The notes beneath the pieces are model-generated. The model saw only the letters and a list, made by a program, of their open reading frames with translations, made no database searches and was not told the origin of the DNA. A DNA stretch of 64,000 nt, from the NCBI GenBank assembly GCA_963971425.1, contig OZ020517.1:24066462-24130461 (forward strand), written 5' to 3'. Below, piece after piece: positions 49,844 through 61,200 of the stretch (positions are counted from its first letter, which is position 1; each line of letters starts with the position of its first letter). The position numbers and the translations under genes were made by a program. This stretch comes from Bryoerythrophyllum caledonicum (taxonomy: Eukaryota; Streptophyta; Bryopsida; Pottiales; Pottiaceae).

Positions 49844-52800
49844 ATGCTTAGAATTACACACTACACACCATCACAATTAGAAAATAGTCCATTACAGAAT
49901 AGCATCCCCCACCTAACATCCATACCACCCATCAAGTGTACATACACAGATTACCAACATCTATATAGCCTACCTATACTATGTATGCAGAAGTATGTAC
50001 AACTTCTCCAAAAACAGCACCATCCTACTGCCATACAAGATTACGACTTTAACAATCATCAACAACAAAAGTTGACTTCGACACAACGTGCCTTGTATCA
50101 CAAGCTGAACTATGTAGATCATCTTGCCTTGAGTTATGATTTAAAATATAGAGCCTACTTGCTGATGTTCTACTTGGCAGATAAATGTCCGGTTCTCTGC
50201 AGAATATGCTTCAGCGCCAGAGCGTTTACACCCAGCACATGCCCAAGACAGCAAAGCAGGACGCAGTTTCACAAAATGATGAATGGAGATTACATTAACT
50301 ACCAAATGTTGCTAACAAGTTTATTGATTTCTGTATGCAAGGTTTGGATAGAACTGAAAGACGAATTAAAAACCTGGGACGAGTCAACTGATTACATCGA
50401 TTATGAACTAACAAACTCTGTCTCCAAAACAGGTTTGCAACAGTTATGCCATCCAGAGAGTCCTGCAAGACTTCGATCGCCTCATTCTTGGACTCGCAAC
50501 AAGGAGCGACGCCCTGCAGATTCAAAGACGAGCCATCAATACAACACAGAGAATCCGCAGCTCGACACCAACGCCCCAATACTCCAAGTAAGTTCCCTAA
50601 ACTCCCTATCAAAAAATTCTTTTTTACAATTACAGACTTACATGCAGGACACGCACAATTACCACCAAACAAACACCAACAGCCACAAACATTACCCTGG
50701 TCGACACAACTCAATGCCACAACAAATCAACGCAAGCTACTCATCGTCCCTCACCAACCAAATCCCATGCAAGGTAAAAAATTTCACCCTAACTTTGATT
50801 TCTTACACCTTAACCCCAAACGCATGCAAGTGGCCCAATCGTGCAGATCAATCAACCCTTGCCAGGAACAACAAAGCACAAGATGACAATATTGTACACC
50901 TCAACGAATCTAGAAGTGGACAAAAAACCAACTGTGGACAGCATCTACACCAAATCTCCCAAGATCAGGATTACCTTAGATCTGAATCAGGCAGTACCCT
51001 TCACGCAACCCAGCACACCATCGGCACAGCTGTTCTCCTGATCCCCGCCGAATCATACAACTTGCGCCCCGCCGAATCGCGGAATCTGATCTCCACCGAA
51101 TCGCCTATCGTCGTCTCCGAATCAAGCAACAATAGCCCACAAGCCCGCGCCGCCCCTGGATCAAAACGCGAAATTGTCAAAACACGCAACCCCCTGCTCA
51201 CCACCAAATCAGCACCCTACCAGGTACACCTTTACACCGTAACTCTACTTCCACTAATCTTACCTCCAGCCACAAATGCAGATCCACCAACCCCAGAAGG
51301 AAACAACAAAACACAAGACGACGGACCCCGCCAACTAGATAAAGTCAGCCGCACTTACCGCCTACACGGTGGAATTACATCTTGCGACACCACGACTTTC
51401 AGCACCAAACCGCCAATCGCCGCAAGCAGCGCTGATGACCGCAGGTGCTCCATCGAATCCCGCAACACACTACGCGTACAAGCAACCTCAAAGTCCACGC
51501 ACGCAAGCTCCAGATCTGCGTTCGAAGTCGACAAACTCACGCAAGCCTCCTACAGATTCGGCGATAAACACCAACACAGATCAACGTGGATTATTTACCC
51601 ACTTCCTGATACCCCAACTCCCACCCCTTGCTATAAGACTCCACATAGACGATCACAGAACCCATCGTGTTTGCGTTTCCCCCTCATACATACACTAGCT
51701 GTCTCCTACACCCTGCCACACATTACTCATAGAATTATCCGAGTGACGGTGAGAGTATGCAGCGACGCGACTTGTACGCCCCCTATCTACAGATCGCTCC
51801 CTAAACCGCTAACTGTTTGTTCTCTGTATCAACTCTCATTAGTTAGTTCCTCGCATCGCTCCTCTCACATATTCACCAGCAAGACAGTAGAGAAAGTTAG
51901 TTCCTCGTACATAACACAAACCCCTGTTAGTAGACTCACCTCGAAAACAACTCCATCTCACAGTCACAGAAGACGGTGCACGAAGGGCCACCACGAACCA
52001 CCACAGATCACGACACAGAGCACACAACACACAGCCAGCGCCGCCCGAGACAGCCACCGCCCCAACAGTAATATTCAAACCCTAGTCGCGGAGAGCCAGA
52101 CTGATGTGCAACAGCCGGAGTGCTGCCAGTGGGAGATAAGCGACGGAGGCCGAGAGCATAAACAAGCAAGCCGAACCCACAGCGCGCCCCGCATCGCCCG
52201 CACGCACACCCTAACCGTGGAGAGACAGACCCGCGCGCAGCAGCCGGAGTGCCACCAGTGGGCGAGAATCGGCGGGAGTAAACAGTGTAGACACGGAGGC
52301 CGAACTCACGACACAGCCCGCATCGCCCGCACGCAGAAGTTGAAGAGCTGCCAGTGGATGAGAATCGGCGGAGGCGAAGATCATAACCGCGTAAGTCGAA
52401 CCTACGGCGCCCACGACGCCCGCATCGCCCACACTCCAGTGCCGTTGAGGGCACTCACAGCCAAGCGACAAGAAAGGCCAGTTAATCAGCTGACAACTCG
52501 AGGGCGAAGGCCGAGGTGGGACCATACCCTGAATCGACCCATATCAAGTTCAAGTTCTGCACCAGCAAGTCCCAGATCAAACAGCTCAACCAGGGAGTAC
52601 GGCCAGCTCCGAAATCCAACCTCATCAGGTACTTCTCCCTTCTATTATTTTCAAATCAATGTGATTTATTTTGCAAACCTCCGCGTGTTATTCTATTGCT
52701 TAACAATTAAAATCGTTTTTTGGAAAGGTGACCATTGCTTTGGCACCTTCCATAAATGTATACACATGTGTTGCTTTAACAATAAATATCAATATCTTTG

Positions 52801-52900
52801 TCTAAATGTTAAAATTTACACTTGGAATTATAGGCTAGACATATATAAACTCACTCTATCAATATATTCCTCTTTACATAATCTTAAAACCTTCTCATAA
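49844..52900 (+). CDS. long ORF in the retrotransposon's 5' region, unknown
   Basis: A frame of 1018 codons without a stop, in the 3.5 kb between the element's 5' end and ORF1. It is too long to be chance at ordinary composition, but it is Ser/Thr/Pro/Gln-rich and contains DNA-level repeats: a block around 50.85-50.90 kb recurs near 51.27-51.32 kb (CAGATC..CAACC..GGAA.CAACAAA.CACAAGA), and CAGCCGGAGTGC..CCAGTGGG-type units recur at about 52.11, 52.24 and 52.34 kb. Several intron-like GT...AG segments also fit. It may be a real leader ORF, or an untranslated promoter region built from repeats that happens to stay open. No family is recognised. Confidence 0.35.
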   Translation: MLRITHYTPSQLENSPLQNSIPHLTSIPPIKCTYTDYQHLYSLPILCMQKYVQLLQKQHHPTAIQDYDFNNHQQQKLTSTQRALYHKLNYVDHLALSYDLKYRAYLLMFYLADKCPVLCRICFSARAFTPSTCPRQQSRTQFHKMMNGDYINYQMLLTSLLISVCKVWIELKDELKTWDESTDYIDYELTNSVSKTGLQQLCHPESPARLRSPHSWTRNKERRPADSKTSHQYNTENPQLDTNAPILQVSSLNSLSKNSFLQLQTYMQDTHNYHQTNTNSHKHYPGRHNSMPQQINASYSSSLTNQIPCKVKNFTLTLISYTLTPNACKWPNRADQSTLARNNKAQDDNIVHLNESRSGQKTNCGQHLHQISQDQDYLRSESGSTLHATQHTIGTAVLLIPAESYNLRPAESRNLISTESPIVVSESSNNSPQARAAPGSKREIVKTRNPLLTTKSAPYQVHLYTVTLLPLILPPATNADPPTPEGNNKTQDDGPRQLDKVSRTYRLHGGITSCDTTTFSTKPPIAASSADDRRCSIESRNTLRVQATSKSTHASSRSAFEVDKLTQASYRFGDKHQHRSTWIIYPLPDTPTPTPCYKTPHRRSQNPSCLRFPLIHTLAVSYTLPHITHRIIRVTVRVCSDATCTPPIYRSLPKPLTVCSLYQLSLVSSSHRSSHIFTSKTVEKVSSSYITQTPVSRLTSKTTPSHSHRRRCTKGHHEPPQITTQSTQHTASAARDSHRPNSNIQTLVAESQTDVQQPECCQWEISDGGREHKQASRTHSAPRIARTHTLTVERQTRAQQPECHQWARIGGSKQCRHGGRTHDTARIARTQKLKSCQWMRIGGGEDHNRVSRTYGAHDARIAHTPVPLRALTAKRQERPVNQLTTRGRRPRWDHTLNRPISSSSSAPASPRSNSSTREYGQLRNPTSSGTSPFYYFQINVIYFANLRVLFYCLTIKIVFWKGDHCFGTFHKCIHMCCFNNKYQYLCLNVKIYTWNYRLDIYKLTLSIYSSLHNLKTFS

Positions 52901-52993
52901 AATAGCGACCATTCTAATGATATTTCTAATAAGGATGCATGGTTATATTTTCTTCAAAAATACATTAAAAATCATCCAATTTACCTATATTTT

Positions 52994-54448
52994 TTGCATT
53001 TGATTTGTATATATTTAAAGCCACATAGTAATGACCAAGTCAGTAAGATCTTCTTCTTGAACATCTTAAACCCAAGAGGCCCACAAAGTAAGTTGTGGGA
53101 AGGGAAAGATGTCAAGGTTAAGAGAAGAAAAATGATATACATCCTCTTAGCCAATAGTTATGACACCATTCATATTTGTCATTGCAGAATGTCTCATGCT
53201 CATGCCGCCTCAACCTCTAGAGTAATTGAATTCATGGAAGTAGTGGAAGAGAGTGTTTCTAATACGGCTTCTACACAAAAAAGGTCAAATGGTGAGGTTA
53301 CGTCGTCCCCAAACCAAAAGAAGGTCCGGGCAACTAGTTTGCCCCGGCCTCCATATTGGTTGGGGTTTAACACTCTAAACACTATAGCTATGAGAAGCGA
53401 GAGTCCAAAGGAACCAATTCACACCGTCAATGAACTAGTGGGGATGGGTTTGAGTGAGAAAGAGGCAAAAGAGAGGGTAGAAGCTCTTCCCTCTTTTCCC
53501 TACGTCTCTCAAGAAGAATGGCCCTCTAAGAGAACAGACGGGAAAGAAGGTCATCATTTTAACCTAACGCAACTTCCTAGTGAAGTTGAAGTCGATGGTC
53601 ATGGATTTGCTCTTGATTATCATATTGCGGTCTCTTTCCAACTAGGAGACTTGGAAGTGTGGACAAAGGATGTCGTCCAAGAGATGGTTAGAGAACGATT
53701 AAATGACATGGGAATTGAACTTGGGGAAATTTTGGGTGAGCCATTAGCCATCATGTGTTACCACAAAACCAATAGATGGAGTGGCACTATTAAGATTCAT
53801 CTCAAAAATCCGGAGGTAGATGGGGTAGGTCTTCTTCGTGGCATCCGCCCATTTATCTTAACTCTTGCGGAAGGAATTCCAAACCGTGGGAAGGATTGCA
53901 AGAGTTACGACTCTTTGGCTTTTGCAAACCTTCTCTCAGTCAAAATATCGGGACCTAATCTTGTCAATCAACATTGGTATAAACTCCACGAAGAAATAGT
54001 CCGCGAGGGTTTTGCAAGGGGTTTTGACTATGAAATTACCGATGTACAAAAACGGGTAGATCTGGAATTTGCCTGGGTGAAAACCCCCTCTCCTGAACAA
54101 GCTCAAAAAATCAAAGAACACAAAGTTGCACTCAACCACGAAATCTTTACTCCATACTTTGCAACCAAAGGGAAAATGAGTGACGAGGACAAGGCTAAAA
54201 AGAATGCATTACTTCTTATAGCAAAAAATTTAAACAAGATAAAAAACGTAGAAGACTTAGAAAAGAGTCTTGAGGCGTACTTTGGCAAGGAAAATGTGAA
54301 GGATACGTTCTTCAAGATGGAGCATGGCAAACATGTTGAAATTTGCAACATTCATTGTCTTAACCCCGCAGTTTACAAGAAACATGTCAACACAAGCGGA
54401 AAAATTTTAGGCAAATATGTTGAGTTTATTCCCCACCCAAAAGTTTGA
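52994..54448 (+). CDS. retrotransposon ORF1 protein (nucleic-acid-binding type), main part
   Basis: A 484-codon frame; the likely start is MSHAHAAST at 53190, since the upstream part is AT-rich and unlike the rest. Features: a Lys/Arg patch NQKKVRATSLPRPPYW (about residues 30-45 from that Met), a mixed alpha/beta region with LDYHIAVSFQ and WSGTIKIHLKNPEVDGVGLLRGIRPF, and a charged C-terminal part (KGKMSDEDKAKK). As the protein directly before the endonuclease/RT ORF of a LINE it should coat the RNA and act as chaperone; an RRM-like fold is plausible but unproven. The frame ends with TGA at 54446-54448, where the protein appears to continue in another phase (next entry). Confidence 0.6.
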   Translation: MHLICIYLKPHSNDQVSKIFFLNILNPRGPQSKLWEGKDVKVKRRKMIYILLANSYDTIHICHCRMSHAHAASTSRVIEFMEVVEESVSNTASTQKRSNGEVTSSPNQKKVRATSLPRPPYWLGFNTLNTIAMRSESPKEPIHTVNELVGMGLSEKEAKERVEALPSFPYVSQEEWPSKRTDGKEGHHFNLTQLPSEVEVDGHGFALDYHIAVSFQLGDLEVWTKDVVQEMVRERLNDMGIELGEILGEPLAIMCYHKTNRWSGTIKIHLKNPEVDGVGLLRGIRPFILTLAEGIPNRGKDCKSYDSLAFANLLSVKISGPNLVNQHWYKLHEEIVREGFARGFDYEITDVQKRVDLEFAWVKTPSPEQAQKIKEHKVALNHEIFTPYFATKGKMSDEDKAKKNALLLIAKNLNKIKNVEDLEKSLEAYFGKENVKDTFFKMEHGKHVEICNIHCLNPAVYKKHVNTSGKILGKYVEFIPHPKV

Positions 54449-54879
54449 ATGGAACTAGCGCACCGTCCACTGAACTCATCACTAAATGGGGTTTTACCGA
54501 TGTAAACTCCGCGGTAGCCAACGCGGTGATTGCACTCGAAAACGCTCCCAAGATTGGATTTTCAAGAGAAGAATTACAACGAATGGTTCAAAGCGAAGTG
54601 AAGCGAGGTACTGACCATACCATTGTCGAAGTTCGACGGGAGATGGCAGTAATGAAACAAGAAATTGTGGAGGAGGCACGCCAATATGTGGACACCGTCC
54701 AAACGATATCCGCCCGAACATTGCGAGGAGAGATGAGCACACTCCGGATGAATCTTATCCAACTTCTTGAAAATCATGAAGCGGAGGCGTTTGAACGGGA
54801 AGTCGAGGCGTCCAAGGAGGGAGAGACATCTCACCGTAGTTTGTCCATCATGGAGAAACAAATGGACATGACAAACTAG
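54445..54879 (+). pseudogene. ORF1 C-terminal coiled-coil part in shifted frame
   Basis: 144 codons overlapping the ORF1 stop, with no ATG near the beginning. It reads as a continuation of ORF1 after a one-base slip around the AAAAGTTTG at about 54438. The content is a long charged helix (REELQRMVQSEVKR, VRREMAVMKQEIVEEA, LRMNLIQLLENHEAEAFE), probably for self-association. It could be a second small ORF reached by frameshifting rather than a mutation. Confidence 0.5.
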
Positions 54880-54881
54880 TT

Positions 54882-55883
54882 TTGTCCACCATCGCGGTAG
54901 TATATTATATAGTATTGTATTATATTTATGAAAAAAATTCCAAAAAATATATAAAGCTTCAAAAAACAAACAAATATTGCTCCCCCATTACGATACATTT
55001 AAATACTACACCAAACAACCAAAACGAACAAACCAAAACTCTTAAAAATAAACAAAAATATACAACATACCTCTACATTACACCAAAAGACAAAAAAATA
55101 AAAACACAAATAATACAAAAGAAAAAGAACAAAACAAACAACTCAATACATAACACAAAATACATACTTAAAATATATACCCTACAATACACATTCAACA
55201 CATCAACCCTCCTTCATAGATGTGGAGACATTGAACAAAACCCAGGCCCCATGCCTAATCTCCTCAAAACACATCCAACACTACATAAAAGGCGAGCAAA
55301 AACATATTTTATCCCTAGCACCATTAAATTACACCTTGAATATCAACATCTAGCACAATCTTTTGCACCTTTCCTTAACCCAAATCATGGCCAACATGAT
55401 GAACAGAGCCGCCAATTTCCCTATCTAAACAACTACATAAATAGCTTAAACCAATACATAGCTCCTTATATTTTATACGCTATCGTCATCACCATACATC
55501 CATCAATAGAAAATTGCAATAATATACTATCAAATTTAAATAACATAACACCCACATTAAACTGGACAACAACACTCTTGCAAAAATTGACCTCACTCGA
55601 CAATCCCCCTGAGAGACATATTCATATATCACATCCTTATACAAACTTTCAAAATGTCTACAATCACATCCTTACCAATAAATCCTCAATCCATAAAGAA
55701 CTATATGACTTTCTCCACACTAATACCCCAACACCTACACTTGAGCACCTTAAAGGTAGATTTCCTTATTTACCTGAACAACTATTAGTTGAAACTTACC
55801 GCATTTTTGAACCTGTACCAGAATATTCTCATCCCCCCCCCCTCTCCCTCTTCCTATTGCGCCCACATCACAACCCACACTAA
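54882..55883 (+). pseudogene. ORF2 leader with 2A motif and N-terminal segment
   Basis: The frame is open from about 54840, overlapping the end of ORF1. It has no in-frame ATG before the one directly after the 2A motif (55251). The first ~110 codons are Lys/Tyr/Thr-rich. After the 2A motif comes a 210-residue region without a recognised domain (helical, PNLLKTHPTLHKRRAKTYF at its start). The frame is lost at a C homopolymer (about 55835-55845) just before the endonuclease, which continues in another phase, so this is probably a simple run-length mutation or sequencing error. Confidence 0.6.
55218..55250 (+). other. 2A ribosome-skipping motif
   Basis: Codons read RC-GDIEQNPGP, an exact match to the canonical D-x-E-x-N-P-G-P with preceding Gly; bond skipping would fall between Gly and the last Pro (55248). 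It is preceded by a short hydrophobic stretch (STLLH), as functional 2As usually are. Known: 2A sequences occur in picorna-like viruses and in some non-LTR elements of trypanosomes and animals. Here it would separate the upstream product from the endonuclease/RT protein. Confidence 0.85.
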
Positions 55884-58225
55884 ATGATAGTCCACAAACC
55901 TCCATCATTACCTGGAATACTTCTCACCTCAACACTTCTCTCCCAAATATTCAAAATATGCTACTCAATACCTCAATCACCCCTGCTATTATAAATATCC
56001 AAGAAACAAAACTTACCACCAAGAAATCTACTAAATATATTCAAAACTTGTTTCCAAACTACAAGCTCATTTTTAATAATACACATGCCCTTACAAGATG
56101 TATTCAGCGTAGAATTCCATATACTCCTGCTAGAGGAGGCCTTCTAACCATGATACATAATAAATACACATTTCCTGGTAACATCTCAAAGATCCCAACA
56201 CCAGCTTCAATTTCACCATACCTTCAAATAATACGAATCTCAAATCAACCATTACAACCTTGGTTAATCCTCAACATATACATGCCTACACACTCCGAAG
56301 ACCTCGGACTCATTAACTCTATCAAAGACACTATTTCAAACACTATTAACAGCCACCAAAATCATATACACCTATTATGTGGCGACTTTAACAGAGATAT
56401 TGCCCTAATTGGTCGTACAATAGATAACATACACACCAATCCAACAACTGAAGATATACAATGGAAATTATTTACCACAAATATTAATCTCACCTACATT
56501 CCCACAAACACATCTTACTCAAGACAAGGCGGCCTCCATTACTCTACCACTAGCCTCATTGATGGATTCTACATAAACACGTCTATCCAACAAAACATGA
56601 CATCAACTACTGATACGACCCTAAACCTTAATTCAGACCACTATCCCATCCAACTACACATACCACCAAACACACTTATATCTAGACCACCTATCCTAAT
56701 AAAAACATATCCTAAAAGACTTCTCAATCCTATCCCTGAAATTAATATCTCACTATTTCAATCTCAATTCACAGAAGAAAACTCACACATCATTGAAAAC
56801 CTTATTAACATACTAAACACTACTCCTCAATTAACACAGACACAATGGCACTCTGCATGTACAACTTTAGATACACTTATCTTTAACTTATCTAATACCC
56901 TTGAAAAAACATGCTCTACGTCTCCTTTACCCCAACTCACTGATCGAACTGCTAAACAAGGTGGATTCCTCCCTCGAAAACTATCTAGGCAATGGAAAAA
57001 ACATCTCTCTACATATCACATTATACGGAAAACAATCTACACAGTTAATAACAATACCAACTGGAGAAATCACCCTATCATAAATATAATCCAAAACTAT
57101 CCCCATGTTCAAATACCACCACCTCCCGCAAATTCTATACCACATGACGATTGGCTCCAAAATTTAGCGACAATTGCAAAAAATGCAAATCACCTAGCTA
57201 GAAAAATCACCACTAAATACTCCAGAGATTGTGTCAAGAAAGCGGTATCTAAATACGGAAAACTATACGAAACAAGCCCAAAAAAGATAAACAAAAGAGT
57301 ATTCAAAGATAACATCTCTTGCCCACTAAATTGTATAATTGATAGACACAATAATATCCTCACCAACCCTGAAGAAATCGCAAACGAGATATATTTACAA
57401 CAAACTATAAACAATTCTCCTACTGTCCCAACTTGTTATTATCAACCACAACATCCATCTACCTGCACATGTGGAGTGCGACAATATCCCTGGCATGACT
57501 TAGATGGCTTTATATTAGAAAAACGTGGAGAACAACAAACTCCCCTCTACAAATATTTTGACCAAGAACTTTATGAATTATGCTTAAAAAATCTGGGTAA
57601 CAACAAAGCTCCCGGCCCAGACAAAATCCCTAATGACATTCTCAAAAACCTCCCCCACCGTTTTCATACTCTACTATTAACTTTTTTCAAACATTGCTAC
57701 AAACAAAAACAAATCCCACCCTCATGGAAAACTAGTCTAACAATCCTACTATATAAAAAAGGTGATCCTTCTTATCTTTCAAACCACCGACCAATTGCAC
57801 TAGCAAACACAATATATAAACTCTTTACGAGTACATTAACATCCATCTTGTCTACTTACGGTGAAAAACACCGCATTCTTCATGACAGTCAGGAGGGTTT
57901 TAGAGAAGATAGAGGTACAGCGAGACAACTACAAACTGTTATCTCTGCCCTCGAAGATGCCAAATTTTCAAATCAGGACATCTACATTCTATATATAGAT
58001 TTTAAAAACGCTTTTGGATCTATTGACCATGCCCGCTTACTTGCCATCATGCAAGATTTAGGATTCCCGCTAGATGCAATTGCTCTTATTGGTGATATAT
58101 ACTCAAAATCCACTACTACATATATAGGCGAACACTTTGGACAAACACGTCCAATTCCCATTCAACGAGGAACTATACAAGGAGATACACTAAGTCCATA
58201 TCTTAAAGATCATTGCACTTCATAA
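55850..58225 (+). pseudogene. ORF2: APE-type endonuclease and reverse transcriptase N-terminal part
   Basis: The frame is open from the C run, so the domain starts before its first ATG (55958). Endonuclease motifs in order: IITWNTSHL (about 55904), NIQETKL, LLCGDFNRD, and SDHYPIQ, i.e. the full set of catalytic positions of apurinic-type nucleases that nick target DNA. RT motifs: NNKAPGPDKIPNDIL, PSWKTSLTILLYKKGDP, NHRPIALANTIYKLF, DSQEGFREDRGT, motif A YIDFKNAFGSIDH, motif B RGTIQGDTLSPYL. Immediately after motif B (about 58203) the sequence jumps to material that normally follows the palm, so motif C (YxDD) is absent and the frame stops. Confidence 0.85.
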
Positions 58226-58250
58226 AACCATCTGTGGTCTTCCCAAATAC

Positions 58251-61200
58251 ATGTCAAATATTATTACCCAACTTCCAACAAATTTATATGGAATGGATGC
58301 CTTCTCACTAAAAAATGCATACTTCCGATGTATAGGTGACCAATTACTTAAAGCACTGAATGACACAGGAAAACTTGGAATTATATATAATGGTTTGCTA
58401 AAATTCATTCTTGCTAAATACGGCGGATCTCAACTCCTAACACGTCTAAAAAAATCAGATTGTATCCGCTCTCCCATTACCCGCACTATATTCCTACTAA
58501 AATCATACGCAGGCATCCATCTTCGTAGCACTCTTGAACAATTCTTATTAAAACCATCACCACTCGAACAAAACTGGAACATGGAAACTGAACAATTACC
58601 TAACCTAAATACCGCACTATCCAACAAATTACTACAAAAATTTCATACATATAACATCACAAAACTCCAACAGATTATTCTGCCCAATGGCACACAATTA
58701 ATGGACCACAATGATTTCAAACAAATCTATAGCACCCCCACAAGACTAATTAAAACAGCACTTAACATGGCCACGCAATTATTTTGTCAACCCACATGTA
58801 CCGAACAATGTTCTCTGCTGTGCACCCTACATTACCCACCCCGTGCACTAAAACACACATATATTATAATAAACAATAACACCACAACGCAAATCACAAC
58901 AACCCCTGACCTCCCATTGATCCATGATAACACTAATCTTACACATCCTCCCTCACAGATAATTAAAAACCCTTCTACATATCCTATTTTCAAAATAATC
59001 AACCATCGCTCGAGGAAATATACCGATATACATAACATTGTAAAAAAGGACGAAACATTTCTATGTCAATGGATACTCAATAACAACACCCAATATATGA
59101 AATGGCAATCACAGCGCCATCTATTTCCATGGAATAACACAATAGTGATTAACCATAATATCTCACTCCTTATCCAATACTTCCAACAACAACAATACAA
59201 CCACTATGCCAATACATTAGCAATTCACCACCCCCAAATACAAACCACTGACACCCGATATATCCACCCACCTACAAATATCCCACTCCTCTCAATTATT
59301 ACTACAGAATGCAACCCAGAAAAAGATATTAACATCTCCACACCCACAATAATAGTTCAAAATGAAAAAACTCACCTCTATGAACACAATGGACATCACC
59401 TTACCACCATACCCACCACACGATTGAAATGGTTATGGACACAATACCAACAATCTAAACACAACATTATTGACCTCATTCCAGATACACAATCCTTTGA
59501 AACTGAAATAATCTGGCTATACCAAAGATATAAACCTCAGCTCTTTAACAAAATCCCCAATCGCTCAGCGCAATATACTTTACCTACTGAAATCCTTCAC
59601 TCTCTAACACAAATATTTAACATACAACACACATATTTTTCATCACCAATAACTTGCCCTACAACTTTAAATAAATTTTTTTCACCTTTTGACCGTGATA
59701 GAGTCTTTGGTTCACTCGGCAAAGCATTTGACTCCAAATGGCATGGTATAGGCCTTGCACATCCACATACCATTCAAGATGTTCAACAAGCTATACACTG
59801 GGCTAGATTAGCTGCACAACAACATCCAAACAATATAACTTTCATAATTGCACCAGACATAAATTGGTACAAAAATTCTACACCATATACAGGACCATTT
59901 ATCGATACACACATCATTACACTCTTTGATGCAGATACCATCACATATACCAAACCCACTCTAAGCAATACATCCAACAAAAAACACATCGAACCATCTA
60001 GTTTACAAATCTTTTGTATACATCACAACAAAAATATCATATGTACTACAGAAGAACTAGCTATAATCCACACCACAACACAATCACTAGGCATTAACTA
60101 TATCTACACTAATCCAGCCACACCAGCCCCAATCCAACCTAAAATTAATCAAAGCAAACTCTGGTCAACCCTCCCTTATCCCATCTATCCTTGTAATCAT
60201 ACTCATCTTCTCCCGCCTCACCCACAATACAACACCAACCCTCCTCTAAAATTCAACCCAGAATATTGTTACTATACGGATGGCTCATTCATAAAACTTA
60301 TTGAAACTAATCCTGATATAGTACAAAACGAAGCTGCCGGATATGGTATCCACAACTGTACAAAGAACTTAAACATTTCCAAACGATTACCTGGCCTACA
60401 AAACATTCTAAGAGCAGAAATGATGGCTTTTCATAAAACTTTAAAAATTATTCTGAAACAATTCCCAAATGAACGAGCATATATCTTCACAGATTGCCTT
60501 AATATCCTTTATCTTCTCAATACCCACATCAAACAGCCAACATCTCATACTAATCATCCAGACCGAACCCTATTAACTTCCATAGTTAATCTCCTCCTCA
60601 AAAGAACACATCCAACCATATTACTTAAAGTTCGAGCCCACTCCAATATAATAGGCAATGAACAAGCCGACAAATTGGCTAAAGAGGGAGCTAACAAACC
60701 TTATAAACATGCTTCCAAACCACATGAATCGGCACATCCCACCCCATACTATTATCACCAAGACCAATGGCCTAACATGACAAATTCTCCAGACAATGGA
60801 CCAATACGATTTCTAGATAAATATTTACTAAAATATGATAGAATTCACAATTTAATAGTCATAGCAACACAATTTCCCAACATAGAAAAATGGCTTAATA
60901 ACACTGACATCAATACAAAACTCTCAACCGACTTTTGGAACGATTCAACCATCACTGACGCCCAAACTACATGTCTCATTAAATTCCGAACTGGACAATA
61001 TATGGGAAACGCTAGAAAACAATTATTCTTTGGACATACCAGATTTCCCAATATAACGTGCTCTATATGTAACTCCACTGATCCTGACACATGGCATCAT
61101 CTCTTATTGAAATGCCACCACCCCCACATCCACGCCTTAATTACAAAACGCCATAACAAAGCTGTATGGGAAATTCGAAAAATGTTAATTTCCTCTAATA

